64,000 nucleotides of DNA from assembly GCA_013423325.1 (NCBI GenBank), contig BLJB01000060.1, forward strand, positions 1 to 64,000, given 5' to 3'. A model generated the notes under the pieces. The model was not told the DNA's origin. It worked only from the letters and a program-made list of their open reading frames with translations, and did not search any database. The stretch comes from Usnea hakonensis. Its lineage: Eukaryota > Ascomycota > Lecanoromycetes > Lecanorales > Parmeliaceae. Each line of letters starts with the position of its first letter. Position 1 is the first letter of the stretch. The translations under genes were made by a program, and so were the position numbers. Positions 1 through 12,327 of this stretch are shown here, piece by piece.

Positions 1-1217
1 GCCACCCGTATTACACGCTAATGGTAATTTTTTTAGCATTGGCTGAGGTTTAAAAGCATCCGAATTATTGGATGAGTGGGCTCGTCTGGCCGAGGAAGCT
101 AAAAAATATTAATGATGGTAAAGTATAAAGTACTCTACGCCGCATGGTCCGGGCGGCTGGAGAAATAGGGTTCAGTAATGCCTGGGATGATCATAGCGGC
201 AGTATATTTGGAAACGACATGCAGTGGACCGCTTGATAGAAAATGTGTACCTTACGGATAGCAAATCTCAAATTGAGACATTGCATGAAACGACGATGCT
301 ATGACACCAAGTGAAACCCAATGACCAATTTCTCACGTAACAGAAATGCGGGTAGGCGCTCTTTGACCCGATTGGTGACATGACACATGCGCAAAGAACA
401 ACCGGATCATGATTACAATTGACTACTTACCTTATACTCCGTACTCAATGGTCTTCTCGCAATTACTCCTATTCTCAAATCCCATTACTTGCTGTGGTAA
501 GGAATCGTGACATCATTCATTTGTCATGATATGTCTTTTATTGAGAGACTCTCAGGGCAGCGTCTAACATAGATGTGTGTCTATTTCTATTTTTATTATT
601 ATTAAGGTACCTATGGTAAATCCAAGCGGGATGCTCATTACTAGCTGCAGCGGGTGGAGATCTTGCTCAAGCAAGCTCCGCGGTTACTAAATATCAATTA
701 ATTTACACACATACGTAAGGTACTTTAGTTACTTTACTCTTCGCTCGTTGACACTCGGTGCTACTTCCTTGAAATTTCACTTCTACTCAACTTCCTACTC
801 TTCCTTTTTCTTCACTCTCGTTAATAAAATCATTAGTATTCCGTTTTACTTGTGTCCTAATTACTTTCCTTCTCGAGCTGTCACATTTTCGCCCAAATAG
901 CTACCCCGCCAAAACCAAAACCCCTGGTAAATCCACGGATATACTGCCATGCAGCTTGATTTTCTTGAGGATCCTTGAGGTAAGCAAAAGACATGTGCAG
1001 TCAACACTGCAAGGGGTCCTATGATCGCCCTTACACCGGCATTCAATTCCTTACTTTTGAAACAAATCATTGCCTGCCCTTACTCGTCGACATTCCATAT
1101 CGGTAAGAATTGGCTGATATTCTTGTACGCTATGCAGCCACCCCGCCCCTCCGCATACCACACGTCACAACCCTAGTATCTCGGTTTGCTCTGACAGTCG
1201 CTACCGACTCAACTGCA
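1..1217. other. Intergenic, upstream of chitin synthase
   Basis: No supportable gene. The stretch is moderately AT-rich and carries short motifs that recur in other spacers of the window: TACTCCGTA at 435-443 and AAGGTAC/GGTACC words near 600-610 and 717-725. The last 200 bases are presumably the promoter and 5' leader of the chitin synthase gene. An open frame runs into the first exon from a TTG at 1110, but it has no ATG before 1218. Confidence 0.6.
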
Positions 1218-4065
1218 ATGGATCTTTTTCCTCGACAAGGAGCCACCATGGCCAGCGATCCTTCGCCGTCGGGAAAATGGGCCGCAGCAGATGTAAGATT
1301 GTAGCATGATCTCTGTGCCAGCCCATGTGCTGATAACGCCTGCTAGATTGTCTATGTTTCCATTATGGGCTTCGTGCTAAGTGCTGCCGCCTTGGAGTGG
1401 TTTCTCTGGCTGGCGGCCTTCCTCTACTGCCTGGTCAAAGTCTTCCAGAAAGCTGAACACTGGACCATCCGAGTCCTGGCCGTTGTCATGATATTTAGCT
1501 TCACAGCCCTCAGGTCAGTTACCGAGACTCCAAGCGCGAGAATAACCCTGACTGTGTCGCAGGTGCATCTTTCTGCCCGTCATGGTCGTTACGCTACCAT
1601 TACCACCACAAGTTACTTCATCATTCCCTCCCGAACTTGTCAAATTCCTACAATGGTTCGCTTTCTACTCCTTCTCAGGTCTCCTGATCATCCCATGGCT
1701 GTTCTGTGTCTATCAGCTAGTCGTTCATAGCCTTGGTCGCACGAAAAGGATAAAGACTGCATTGGATGAAGACTCGGCGCCGAAGACAGTCATCGTCATG
1801 CCGTGCTACAAGGAAGAGCCGGACGTCCTTCTGACGGCCATAGACTCAGTGGTGGACTGCGATTATCCGCCATCCTGCCTCCACGTCTTCCTATCATTCG
1901 ACGGTGACCAAGAAGACGAGTTGTATTTGAAGACGATTGAAAAGCTTGGGGTGCCGTTAACGTTGGAAACCTACCCAAAAAGTATAGATATTACGTACAG
2001 AATGGCAAGAGTCACCGTCTCCAGGTTTCCCCATGGCGGAAAGCGGCAGTGTCAGAAGTCGACATTTAAGCTGATTGACAAGATCTACACGGAGTATCTG
2101 AAGCGCAACGACAACCTATTCATACTCTTCATCGACTCTGATTGCATCCTCGACAAGGTCTGCATACAGAATTTCATGTACGAGATGGAACTCAAGCCTG
2201 GGAGCAAGCAGAACATGCTTGCCATGACTGGAATAATCACTTCCACAACAGTGAAGAATACTTTGATCACGCTGTTGCAAGACATGGAATATCTGCATGG
2301 GCAACTTTTCGAGCGCTCGATTGAATCCGGCTGCGGTTCCGTTACTTGTCTCCCAGGTGCTCTTACCATGCTACGATTCTCGGCATTCCGGAAGATGGCC
2401 AAGTACTACTTCGCTGACAAGGCGGAACAGTGCGACGATCTCTTCGATTACGGCAAGTGTCACTTAGGCGAAGATCGATGGTTGACCCATCTGTTCATGA
2501 TTGGTGCAAAGGAGAGATATCAGATCCAACTCTGCACAGGAGCCTTTTGCAAGACTGAAGCGGTACAGACATACAAAAGTCTTTTGAAACAGCGTCGAAG
2601 ATGGTTTCTGGGTTTCATCACTAACGAAGTATGCATGTTGACAGACATACGGCTGTGGAAGAGATATCCACTTCTCTGCATTGTCCGCTTCATGAATTGC
2701 ACTATCAGAACGACAGCCCTGCTGTTTTTCATCATGGTTCTCTCTGTTATCACCACATCAAACAAGGTCTCGAATCTTCCAATCGGCTTCTTGGCTGTAT
2801 CCCTTGGCTTGAACTGGCTTCTGATGATCTATTTTGGCGTCAGACTCCGGCGCTTCAAAACTTGGTTGTATCCGGTCATGTTCGTCGTGAATCCCTTTTT
2901 CAATTGGGTATACATGGTATACGGGATCTTTACTGCTGGCCAGCGGACTTGGGGTGGACCAAGAGCGGATGCTGGCGCGGCGGACGCGCATACGACACCT
3001 CAGCAAGCCATTGAGCACGCAAAAGCAACTGGGGACGATCTCAACGTCGTGCCTGAGACTTTCAAACCTGCTGTTGAAGCTCAACGTCATGGCAAACCCA
3101 TAGCCACTGTCCCGCTCCAGCCTACAGACCACGTCAAAGGCCGTTTCGCCCCTGCCGAGCATCTTCCTGGTGGGTGGTACCTACAAAATAACGACTCTGG
3201 ACTCACTTTGCCAAACATGCTTCCGAGAGATCCAAACGTACCTCGTATTCCATTACATCCTCGAGACTCATTTGACTCCTTTGTAACGAATGAATCGGCC
3301 ACCAATTCGGTCTACATGCCCCGTCGCGTCGAAAGCATCATGGGTGACGAAGACCGAAGGAAGTATTATTTCGCTCAGCAGGCACAGGAGACTCCCGCTG
3401 GTGCTTACATGAGCACAGAGGCACAGAATCATGGCCATATCTATGAGATGGGAGATGATCCCGACAGTAAGCGAGCCTGGACGGAATCAGGTGAATCTGT
3501 GGACTCCGAAGAGTACCAGAACCAAGATATTCCCCGCTACTCCCGTGATCCTTATGGGCGAAAGTCGCCTATCTTCGCGCCCAGGCATCCCGTCGGTATT
3601 CCTCTTGACTCTGAAGCCCCAGGCCATGGCGATCTCGGAGTGCCAGACTTCTCCTTGAACCATGAGCAACGCTTGAGCACCAGTAACGGAAGACTCGCGC
3701 CGAATCCTCCAGAGCGACCAGCTGCTATTGCCGGCCGACCCGTAAGAAAAGATCGTAGTCCACTGGGTCGTTCGCCAATGATCCGAACGCCGACACAGGA
3801 AGATGTGAATGACATAGAAATGGAACAGCAGGCGAGACCTCAAGATTCATTGCTACAGCATCCAGTCAGAGCGCAGGATCCCTCGATGAGTCGTCCGACG
3901 CGAACGCACGAGCCCCCACCAGCGAGCTATCGACCACCGAGGCAGGACGACTCGTTGACCGGAGAGACACCCGGTCGTCCATCAAGCAGTAAGAGCGAAA
4001 GGTCTGAAACAGAAAGTACGAAAAGCAATCGGAGGAGGCTGCAAAAAGCGCGGCCGAAGAAGTGA
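1218..4065 (+). CDS. Chitin synthase, class VI/VII type without myosin motor
   Basis: Membrane glycosyltransferase (GT2) polymerising UDP-GlcNAc into cell-wall chitin. Exons 1218-1292, 1347-1513 and 1563-4065 give 914 residues. Visible: N-terminal membrane segments, a VIVMPCYKEE strand near residue 157, the acidic DSD near 272, the ED of GEDRW near 384 and the QRRRW signature near 424, then further membrane spans. The roughly 400-residue tail is hydrophilic, rich in Pro/Ser/Arg/Gln and ends basic. There is no myosin head, which excludes the motor-bearing class, and the catalytic core is shorter than in classes I-III. Class numbering of this group varies between authors (VI in some schemes, VII in others). 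Start: 1218 is the first in-frame ATG, but 1248 has a textbook Kozak context (GCCACCATGG) and could be the true start, 10 residues shorter. Both introns have canonical ends. Confidence 0.9.
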
Positions 4066-4596
4066 TGAGGGAAACAATGATTCAGCCAATGAGAGCATGG
4101 TAAAGGCGTTTCTGAGCGTTACAAGCCGCTTTCGGCATGGCCAGTATATCAAAAAAGTTTCCATTAGCGGCATACAGCATTTGAGGACATGGATACTGGT
4201 TATGGTACATGCTGTAATAGTAGCTACATGCAATGATAATGGCAACAGAAGCAGTTTGCACCGTACTAGTAGAGGTCTTAAGGCCTGTCAATGAGGAAGC
4301 CAGACGCTGACGTGGTCGCAATCGACTCGTCGGTTGACCATGCCCAGAATTTACGATGCCTATGTTGTATACAGTGAAAAATGGGTTGTTATTGACTTGG
4401 TCTTCTTGGCTTGGCATGCGGTGTACGGTCTTGGCGTTTTGTACCAATACAGCCTGATGTAAATATTTTCATGACCATCAGTTTCCACGAATTTCTATTT
4501 CCACGTATCCACTCAGGTCTACACATGATACTTCAGAACTGATCTCTGCTCTCTCCCGAGATCTCCCACTTTGATCAAGCACTTTCTCGAGTCACC
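4066..4596. other. Spacer: chitin synthase 3' end and hsp88 promoter
   Basis: No gene. The right half is the expected promoter of hsp88. It contains imperfect heat-shock-element-like TTC/GAA units around 4483-4495, but the spacing is not the canonical NTTCNNGAAN, so I do not call a site. The last 60 bases are pyrimidine-rich, usual for a fungal 5' leader. Confidence 0.5.
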
Positions 4597-7192
4597 ATGT
4601 CAGTCGTCGGTGTTGATTTCGGTACACTCAATACGGTCATTGCCGTAGCACGGAACCGTGGTGTCGATGTTATCACCAATGAGGTATGTCTCGTGACTAG
4701 GTCTTCCTATGAAGAAGCTATGCTGACGTCGAAATTCGCGCAGGTCTCTAATCGAGCTACACCGTTCGTATCACAAGAGCTCCACGACTACTGGTCCAGC
4801 TAACAATCCACAGATCACTCGTCGGTTTTGGACCTAAGAGCAGATATCTCGGCGAGACCGCAAAAACCCAGGAAATTTCCAACCTAAAGAACACCGTCAG
4901 CTCCCTCAAGCGATTAGCTGGCCGCCATCTCCAAGATCCCGATGTCCAGCTTGAACGCGAATTCGTCTCCTCCCAGCTTGTCCAAATTGGAAATGAGGTC
5001 GGTGCGGAGGTCACATATATGGGAGAGAAACAGCAATTCACAGCAACCCAGCTGGTGTCGATGTTCCTTAGCAAAGTCAAGGCTACGGCTTCCGCGGAGC
5101 TGAAGGTGCCGGTCTCTGATATTGTTATCAGCGTTCCGGCATGGTTCACCGATGTACAGCGGAGAGCTATAATGGACGCATCAGAAATTGCTGGGCTCAA
5201 GCTGCTGCGGTTGATCAACGACACCACCGCTACCGCGCTCGGCTACGGTATTCCTAGGACCGATCTTCCGACTGCAGAAGAAAAGCCAAAACGGGTTGCT
5301 TTCATCGATATTGGACACAGCGACTACACATGCTCGATAGTCGAGTTCAAAAAGGGCGAGCTGGCTGTCAAGGCTACGGCTTATGATAGGCATTTTGGTG
5401 GACGAGACTTCGACAAGGCTCTGGTCCAGCACTTTGCTAGAGAATGGAAGGAAAAATACAAGATCGACATCAATACCAATCCCAAAGCTCTTGTTCGGGT
5501 GACCGCCGCCGCCGAGAAGATGAAAAAGATGCTCTCCGCCAACGCACAAGCACCGATCTCTATTGAATCCCTGATGAACGACGTCGATGTCAACGGGCTG
5601 ATGAAGCGCGAAGAGCTGGAAGAGCTTCTGCAGCCATTACTCGATCGCGCAACAGTTCCTTTGGAGCAAGCACTCGCTGAAGCCAAGATGAAGGTGGAAG
5701 ACATTGATTTGATAGAAATGGTTGGCGGATGCACTCGCGTGCCATCACTCAAAGAACGAATAAGCAAGTTCTTTGGCAAGGGCCTTTCATTCACCCTCAA
5801 TCAAGACGAAGCTGTTGCCCGTGGCTGCGCTTTCAGCTGTGCTATCTTGTCCCCAGTCTTCCGCGTTCGCGACTTCTCGGTCCATGATATAGTGAACTAC
5901 CCCATCGAATTCAATTGGGAGCAATCACCAGATATACCGGATGAAGATACAAGCTTGACTGTCTTCAACAAAGGCAACGTTATGCCTTCAACCAAAATCC
6001 TCACATTCTACCGCAAACAGCCGTTCGACCTGGAAGCCAAATATGCGAAGCCTGAGATGCTGCCTGGCAAGATGAATCCTTGGATCGGAAAGTTCTCGGT
6101 AAAGGGTGTGAAAGCCAGCGGTGATGATGACTTTATGATATGCAAGCTCAAGGCACGACTCAACCTACACGGCGTTTTGAACGTCGAATCGGGTTACTAC
6201 GTAGAAGATGTCGAGATAGAAGAGCCAATACCTGAAGAGAAGGAAGGTGATAAAAAGGACGTGGACAAAAAAGAGGATAAGAAAGACGGTGATGTAAGTG
6301 CCCTTATTTCCTTCAGCCCTGCTGCTTGCTTTGCCGATGACCAATCGATGAAGGACGAACTTGGTCCACGTTCGAAATTCAAGAATTTCGCGAAGAGTGT
6401 CTTCGGCGGCTCCAAGCGACCACCATCTCGCGACACACCGCTGACAGAATCTACCAATCAGGCAATGGACACAGACGCTCCCAATGGCACCGCGGAACCT
6501 AAGCCCAAGACACGAAAGATCAAGAAGCAGGTTCGCAAGGGCGAACTGCCTTTATCTTCGGGCACGGCATCGCTCGATCAGCAAACAAAAGATGCTGCGG
6601 CGGAGAAGGAAGGGGCTATGTTCATGGAAGACAAGCTTGTTGCGGATACGGAAGACAAGAAGAACGAGCTGGAATCTTACATCTACGAGCTTCGATCGAA
6701 GATTGACGATCAATACTCTGAATTCGCCAATGATGAGGAAAAATCAAAATTAAGAGAAAAGCTGGAGCAGAGCGAGGTTCGTCTTTCCCCCTTTAGCTAC
6801 CCGCGCGACTTAGTATCCAAAAGCTAACACCTCTGACTAAACAGGATTGGCTCTACGACGAAGGCGAAGACGCCAGTCGCGGCGTATACGTCGCCAAAAT
6901 GGACGAGATCCGCTTCATCGCCGGTCCCATCGTCGGCCGCTACCAAGATAAAATCGAAGAAGAACGACAAGCCGTGCTCAAGATCGAGGAAGAGAAGGCG
7001 GCGAAGAAGCGGGCGGAGCTTGAAGCGAGGAAGAAGGCGGAGGAGGAAGCGAAGAAGGCGAGGGAGGGCGCGAGTAAGAAGGAGAAGGACGGAGAGGGCG
7101 ATCAGGAGATGAAGGATGCGGGGGATGCGCAGCAGCAGGAGACGGTGAAGCCGGAAGCGGTTGAGGAACCGGATACGGAGATGAAGGGGTAA
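4597..7192 (+). CDS. hsp88: Hsp88 (Hsp110/Sse1 family) chaperone and exchange factor
   Basis: Cytosolic Hsp70 relative of the Hsp110/Sse1 group. The family acts as nucleotide exchange factor for Hsp70 and holds unfolded clients. Exons 4597-4683, 4744-4763 (only 20 nt), 4814-6293, 6462-6776 and 6845-7192 give 749 residues. Visible: the first nucleotide-binding motif VGVDFGTLNT at the N terminus, the second phosphate-loop strand IDIGHSDYT, the adenosine motif VGGCTRVPSL, a beta-sandwich region, an acidic/Lys-rich loop, the conserved KIKKQVRKGELPL segment, an alpha-helical domain and a charged Glu/Lys tail. The intron at 6294-6461 has GTAAGT, a CTGAC branch site and CAG, and its removal restores the family pattern after the acidic loop. 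It is also 3n long and stop-free, so a retained form of 805 residues could be made. The second intron donor, GTTCGT, is weak. Confidence 0.92.
6294..6461 (+). other. Stop-free 168-nt intron in hsp88 (exitron-like)
   Basis: Starts GTAAGT, ends ATCAG, with CTGAC 19-23 nt before the acceptor junction. It reads open in the frame of the flanking exons and would add 56 residues, with a basic stretch resembling KFKNFAKSVFGGSKR. It is longer than most introns in the window. Confidence 0.65.
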
Positions 7193-7913
7193 TGAGCATG
7201 GGGGGAAAGGAAAGGGGCAGGGGGGGGAGACGCCTTGAAAAAGGCCAAAGGAGAGAGAGGAAGGATAGAAAGATTATAAGTTGCAGCAGCGGGGTGCATG
7301 CGCATGGATTAATGAGCAATAGAATTGTTGTTTTCAGACGGATTCATAGAGCGCGCTTGTCCATCCATCATCCCATATTATTGCTTGCTTGCTTGCTTAT
7401 CAGGGTAAAGCGAAATAGCGCAAATGGTCTTGGGACGAAATGTTGTTGCTGTTGTTTGTTGTCGTTTCTCTACGATATTATACAGTCTTGTAGCTTTTCT
7501 CGTAACGACGATAGAAACAAGCGTAAAAAAAAGGGTCTCTCAAACGACACCCACAACCATGTGAATTGGAAACAATGCATCGAGCTCAAATACCAGACTC
7601 GAACCCAAGTTACACTGTCAGAAAAAAGCAAAAGAAGAAAAAAATCAGTCATATTTACAGCTCTACAGCTTTCAAGAACAAACAGTGTTGCTAGTATGCC
7701 CCAGTCCGTCTCCCCCTCGTCCTCTTTTACTCTCACCCCAAAAACAGGGGGAAGCTGCAGAAAGATATGTATGCAGAAAACCCCGTCCCATATGAACACT
7801 TATATCCAGAAATCAGCATCCATATTCATCAATAATCATTCAAAACCTTTTACCCACACACACACACCCCCTAATCCCTTCCTTCAAAAAAAAAAAAGAA
7901 AGAAAGAAAACAA
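7193..7913. other. Convergent 3' spacer between hsp88 and niaD
   Basis: No gene. A 258-codon open frame covers it on the plus strand, but it is low-complexity, lacks family features and runs into the 3' end of niaD. Simple sequence is present: G-rich after the hsp88 stop, a CTTG repeat near 7384-7400, a CA run near 7856-7868 and an A/AAAG-rich stretch at 7887-7915. Confidence 0.6.
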
Positions 7914-10664
7914 TCAAAAGAACAAAATCTGCTCGTCCGCCCACCCCTGCTCCTTCAACGCCTTATGAACGCTCTTCTCCAGCGCCTCGGGCCCGCAAAT
8001 CAACGCCATAGTCTCTTCGTGCGCACAGCAGTGTTTCTGAACCAAATCCGCGTTGATCCTTCCCCTCAGGCCGGCCCAGCCCTCGGGCGCCTTGGTAAGC
8101 GTGTGGATGATCTGGCCGCGATCTTCGTTGCCTCGAAGGAGGGCGTCTAGATCTTCTTTGCAGAGAATGTCTTCGACGAGGCGGTTCCCGTTTAGAATGG
8201 TACATGTTGTCGAATCGTCGCGGTCCCGCATCACGGCCCGGAAGACTTGGAAAATGGGCGTGACGCCACTGCCGCCACAGATCATGGCGAGCTTTTTGAC
8301 TTTTTTCTCTACGCCGTTGATGGTGCAGCATCCACGGCCTTTGTATTCAAACTTACCAATAGGGCCTTTGAAGTCGACGCCGTGTCCGATGGGGAGGGCG
8401 TGCATGGCTTTGCTCATTTTCCCACCCGGATGAGAGTCCGAGGAAAAATAGAGTTTGATGAGAACGTCGAGGTAGCCTTTGCTATCCATGTTGGAGATGG
8501 GCGTGTAGGCGCGGATGATAGCTTCCCGGTCTACCGGGTCGCGGAGACGGATCATCAGATGTTGGCCTACGGGCAGGCCAACTGTTTGCTCGGGGTGTTC
8601 AAGGGCGAAGGTAAAGATGAATGTGTCTGCTGATATGGCGCGTTTAGAGTGCAGGACAGCTTTGGTCCAGGCGCGGGTGTTGAGAAAAGTGGAGCGAGGT
8701 TGGTTGGACGCTGTTTCGGAGACTGGCTCGGAGAGGGCGAGTTTGGCTGAATCGGAGAGGGTGCCAAGGTGGTAGGAGGGCATCATGCCTTTTGCCGTTT
8801 CGGAGTGAATGGCCATGAATTCGTCAGAGGTGTCGAGGCCCGCGGCGCTGATGATGGACTGGGCGCCGCCGGGGTGTTCTTTCAGGAAGGAGAGGCCCGT
8901 ATAGACTTCACCATTTATGACGAACCAGGGGTCGTGTTCGTTGTCGTGTTTTCGTAAATCGTCAATCGTTATTTCGTGCTTCAGACCTGCTTTTGTCATG
9001 GGAACTTCTTTCGCTTGTTCGGAAAGGACCGCTTTTTCTTCTTCGCCTGCGAGCCTTTCGCCCCAGTGCCCGTTTGTTAAATTGCCGCCTACTTGCTTCA
9101 CCCTCTCCATCCAGCCTCCTGGTATTAATGCTGGTTGAGTTGGATGTTCGAACCTCAAATAGTCACCCTCTTTGCCTATGGTGACACGGAACCAAGGATT
9201 GTTCATCATGCCGAGCACGCTCCAGTACATGTCCTTCGGTTGGATATTCATACTTTCATCCATTGCTCGAACAATGATATCCTTCGCACCTACGAGCTCC
9301 AATGTTGGTATGTCCAACGACCAATGACACCAGCAGAAGCAGCTCTCTCTCCATGACATGTCGAGGCGTCCTCCGAACAACATTTGCTCAGTTTCGCGAT
9401 ATCGATCTTCGGCGTATTCAATATCAGCTAGCCGCCATGTTCGGCCTTTATCAATGGAGATCTCGACTCGAGTTATTCTTCTCCCACCACCACCGTACGC
9501 ATATCCTTTGACCCGATAACTCTCAGGGCCACCTTTGAGACACAGTTGCTCCTCATGCGCGGGATAGGCTATTGCTGAATTGGTACTCAAATCATAGATG
9601 GCGTACCTGTCGTCAAGCCACCATTTAGGATTGTTCGCAGACTCTTCGGGACTGACCATAGTGGGCAAGACTCGGTTGTCGTAAATGTGGTACCAATTAT
9701 CACTCGGAGCAGCTGTGACAGTCAGCTTCTTCAGCCATTTGACACTTCTGCCGCCAATCTGCCCTGGTATAACGGCTCGTAATGGCTTGCCATGATCAGG
9801 TCGAAGCATCTCGCCATTCATTTTGTGAGCAAGCATCATCCCTCGATTTGGATCCATGACCCAATTCAACTTCACTGATGTGCCGTAAAATCCATTGGGC
9901 TAGGCGTAGCACATAGTGAGCCACGTCCATAGGATAGCTGAATGGGATTCCCTACCAATTTATCCGCGCCTTCCATGCACACATACCGAGCACTCCTTTT
10001 TGGACGTGCCTTCCTTATGAGTTCCGACATTGCAACGCCCGTAAAGAGGGCGTTTGAAACACCTGCGGCTCCCCATGAAAATCCCTTGCTCTTTCTGACC
10101 TGATTCTGTTCTTTTCTTCTGTTTCCTGCACAGACAAGGGTGATGGGGCAGGTGATCTGCTCGTATTCGTCAATCAATTGACGGAGTGTAAGGGTGAAAG
10201 GGCTCTCGACGAGTCTGGAGAATAAGCGTCAGCCAAATGAGAAGAATTTGGAGCTTGAAATCCACTGACCCTTCCACGGAAAACTCCCAGTCCGGGATGT
10301 CTTGATCTCTCACTTCTGGGACAGCACCATGGTTCCTGACATAGAAGAGTTCGGGACTCGTTAAGAAGCCTTCGTTGAAGAGAGCGGACAATGGAGCCTC
10401 TACATTGAATGGGTGGGTGCCGGTCAGTCGTATCAGTCGAGGGTCGCGAGGTACGTGCGCATCTGGGGTTTTCTTGTCAACGTCTAGGACGTGGGTAGGT
10501 GGATTCGTCGGGGGCGGTAGGGGAATGTCGACCTCTTCGCTTGATTCGGAGTCGTTTTCTTCTGTTTGTGGGGGGGAAGGAGGCATGCGGTCACATTGGG
10601 GAAGGTGTTGATGCTTGTGTAAGATATCATTATAATGTCTGTCTTGGGTGGTAGGGTCTTCCAT
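7914..10664 (-). CDS. niaD: Assimilatory nitrate reductase, NAD(P)H
   Basis: Cytosolic homodimeric enzyme reducing nitrate to nitrite. Exons on the minus strand, 10664-10270, 10214-9956 and 9899-7914, give 879 residues, the usual fungal length. Domain order: variable N terminus; molybdopterin domain with the Mo-ligand Cys in LVCAGNRRKEQN; dimerisation domain (MYWSVLGMMNNPW); cytochrome b5 domain with haem ligands in KEHPGG and MAIHSET; FAD domain (RAYTPIS); NAD(P) domain (GGSGVTP, ICGPEAL), ending in the aromatic FF common to the family. The splice at 9955-9900 rebuilds a PNGFYGTSVK junction. It is divergent from nitrite reductase, the classical arrangement, and is expected to be induced by NirA/Nit-4 plus nitrate and repressed by ammonium through AreA/Nit-2. 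No nitrate transporter gene adjoins it here. Confidence 0.97.
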
Positions 10665-12327
10665 GGTGGAGGATGGAAATGCAAATTGAAAGAAGAAAGA
10701 GCGGAGACAAGCTAAGGTTGTCTGGACACAAACAAAAGTGTTATGGTAAAGAATGTGACGGTAATAGTTTAAGACATGATGGCCAAGACACCAAAGGGCG
10801 GGCAGTAAAGAAAGACATGCGAATTGGAAAGGAGATGGTGATCATGTCATGCTGGTGGAAGTTCGGAGCTTCAGGATGAGCAGGGGGCAAAACTCCACGA
10901 GCTACCTAGGGTATGGTCACTTGGTCGATTGGTCAATCATTGATCGATTGGCTATCAGTTAATGCAGGCAGAGAGAATGAAAAAGGAGAAAGAGAAAAGC
11001 AAAGTAAAGAAAAGGAAAGGAAAAAGATGACCCGCGGAAATATTGAGATGATTATAGCATAGTAAGTAGTCGTAGTGTATGCAACGGACAACGGCTGTTA
11101 AGTGGATTTCTAACCTCGCCCCTCGCAAATATCATGTTGTGCTAGGTACGTAAGTAAGTAAAGTACGTACTCCTCAAACGCCATTGTCAATAAAAACTCC
11201 CTATCCACTAGCGTGTAGATAAGGGCCTATATGACTCCGGCCAGCCCGGTCTTACACTAGTACTAGTACCCGTCCATCAATGTCAAAGAGCAATATGTAG
11301 TATCCTTATATCCGAGGAACTCTCGTATGAGTAAAGTACCTTACGTATTGATCTCATGTATGGAAAGATCAACGCTCAATACTCAGTGGCCATACTTTAA
11401 TCTTATACCACTAATGCTGACATTGGTGAGAAAGCAATACAGTAGTACTACTAATGCATCCATCAGTTTTCAGACACATGCAGATACCCTGAAAACCTGG
11501 AGATCTTCTTTCTCCGCGATCTTGCTTCTCACATGTAGCTAGGCTCAACACATTCTGCCACCTCAGGTACTTTAATTTAAAAGTCTTTACCTTACCTTAC
11601 GTTATTGATTACCTCCCGGTTATGGAGATTAGATTAGCGCGCCAAGTATAAAGTAAGTATTCATTTGTCTCGTTCAGGAAATTGTGTGAGACGCTAGAAG
11701 ATAAGGGTACCGACCTTATTCGCCATCCTTTTTTATTCTTTTTTATCCTTTTCCTTTTCAAGCCTTGCCGCCAACCAGACGACGCATGCTTATCTTGACT
11801 TCTGCTGATTGCTTTTTTTATTTTTTGATAACGAGTAGACTAGCATGTGCAATCGAAATTTCAATCTTTTCTTCTTACTTTTGATATCTCATCTTCAATT
11901 TCTCCGCCGTCCGAGGAGAAATGTCATCTACATTTGCATTTGCAGAAGAGGCCATTTGCCAAATTCGCCTGCTGACGTCTCTTCTCTTCAGTCAAGACCC
12001 ACCAAACTAATCATGCATAGCGATAAGCTATCCTCTCCTCCTCTGTTCTTCCCCCACACCCTTACGAGTATATCCTCGCGCCTAGATGTTCCTCGAAGCA
12101 AGGCATGTCTAGGCGTGCAGCAATTCTGCCAATGACGCCTCCTTCTCTATGCTCTTTTGCTTTTGCATTTTGCCCCATCTGCTACTCGTACTCGACTGAA
12201 TGAAATCTCATTCTATCCTTCTTCTCCCGAGTGTGTCGTCTGCCGTACAATTCTTATTGCCCAACCCTCTTCATTGTTGACCGCAACATTCTTGCTTCGA
12301 TTCATACTTTCTCTCACATAGTCTACC
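10665..12327. promoter_or_regulatory. Bidirectional niaD-niiA promoter region
   Basis: A 1663-bp spacer between divergent start codons, with no credible gene. Candidate AreA (GATA) sites by eye: AGATAAGG at 11217-11224, AGATAAG at 11699-11705, CTTATCT (reverse) at 11789-11795, GATAA at 11827-11831 and GATAAGCTATC at 12022-12032. The fungal NirA consensus CTCCGHGG has no perfect match that I found, only 7-of-8 words at 11310-11317 (ATCCGAGG), 11512-11519 (CTCCGCGA) and 11032-11039 (reverse). The sites are inferred from consensus only. Purine-rich and T-rich tracts occur at 10975-11030 and 11730-11830. Confidence 0.6.

Noticed and set aside
1110..1217. N-terminal extension of the chitin synthase from 1110
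   Set aside because: Begins with TTG. The first in-frame ATG is at 1218.
4082..4447. 121-codon minus-strand frame downstream of the chitin synthase
   Set aside because: No ATG at its start, no motif, lies in a 3' flank and promoter.
7595..7615. tRNA-like T-loop on the minus strand (GGGTTCGAGTC)
   Set aside because: The flanking bases cannot form the T stem, and no acceptor or anticodon stem is present.
7192..7968. 258-codon plus-strand open frame between hsp88 and niaD
   Set aside because: Low-complexity translation of AT/CA/A-rich 3' flank that overlaps the end of niaD.
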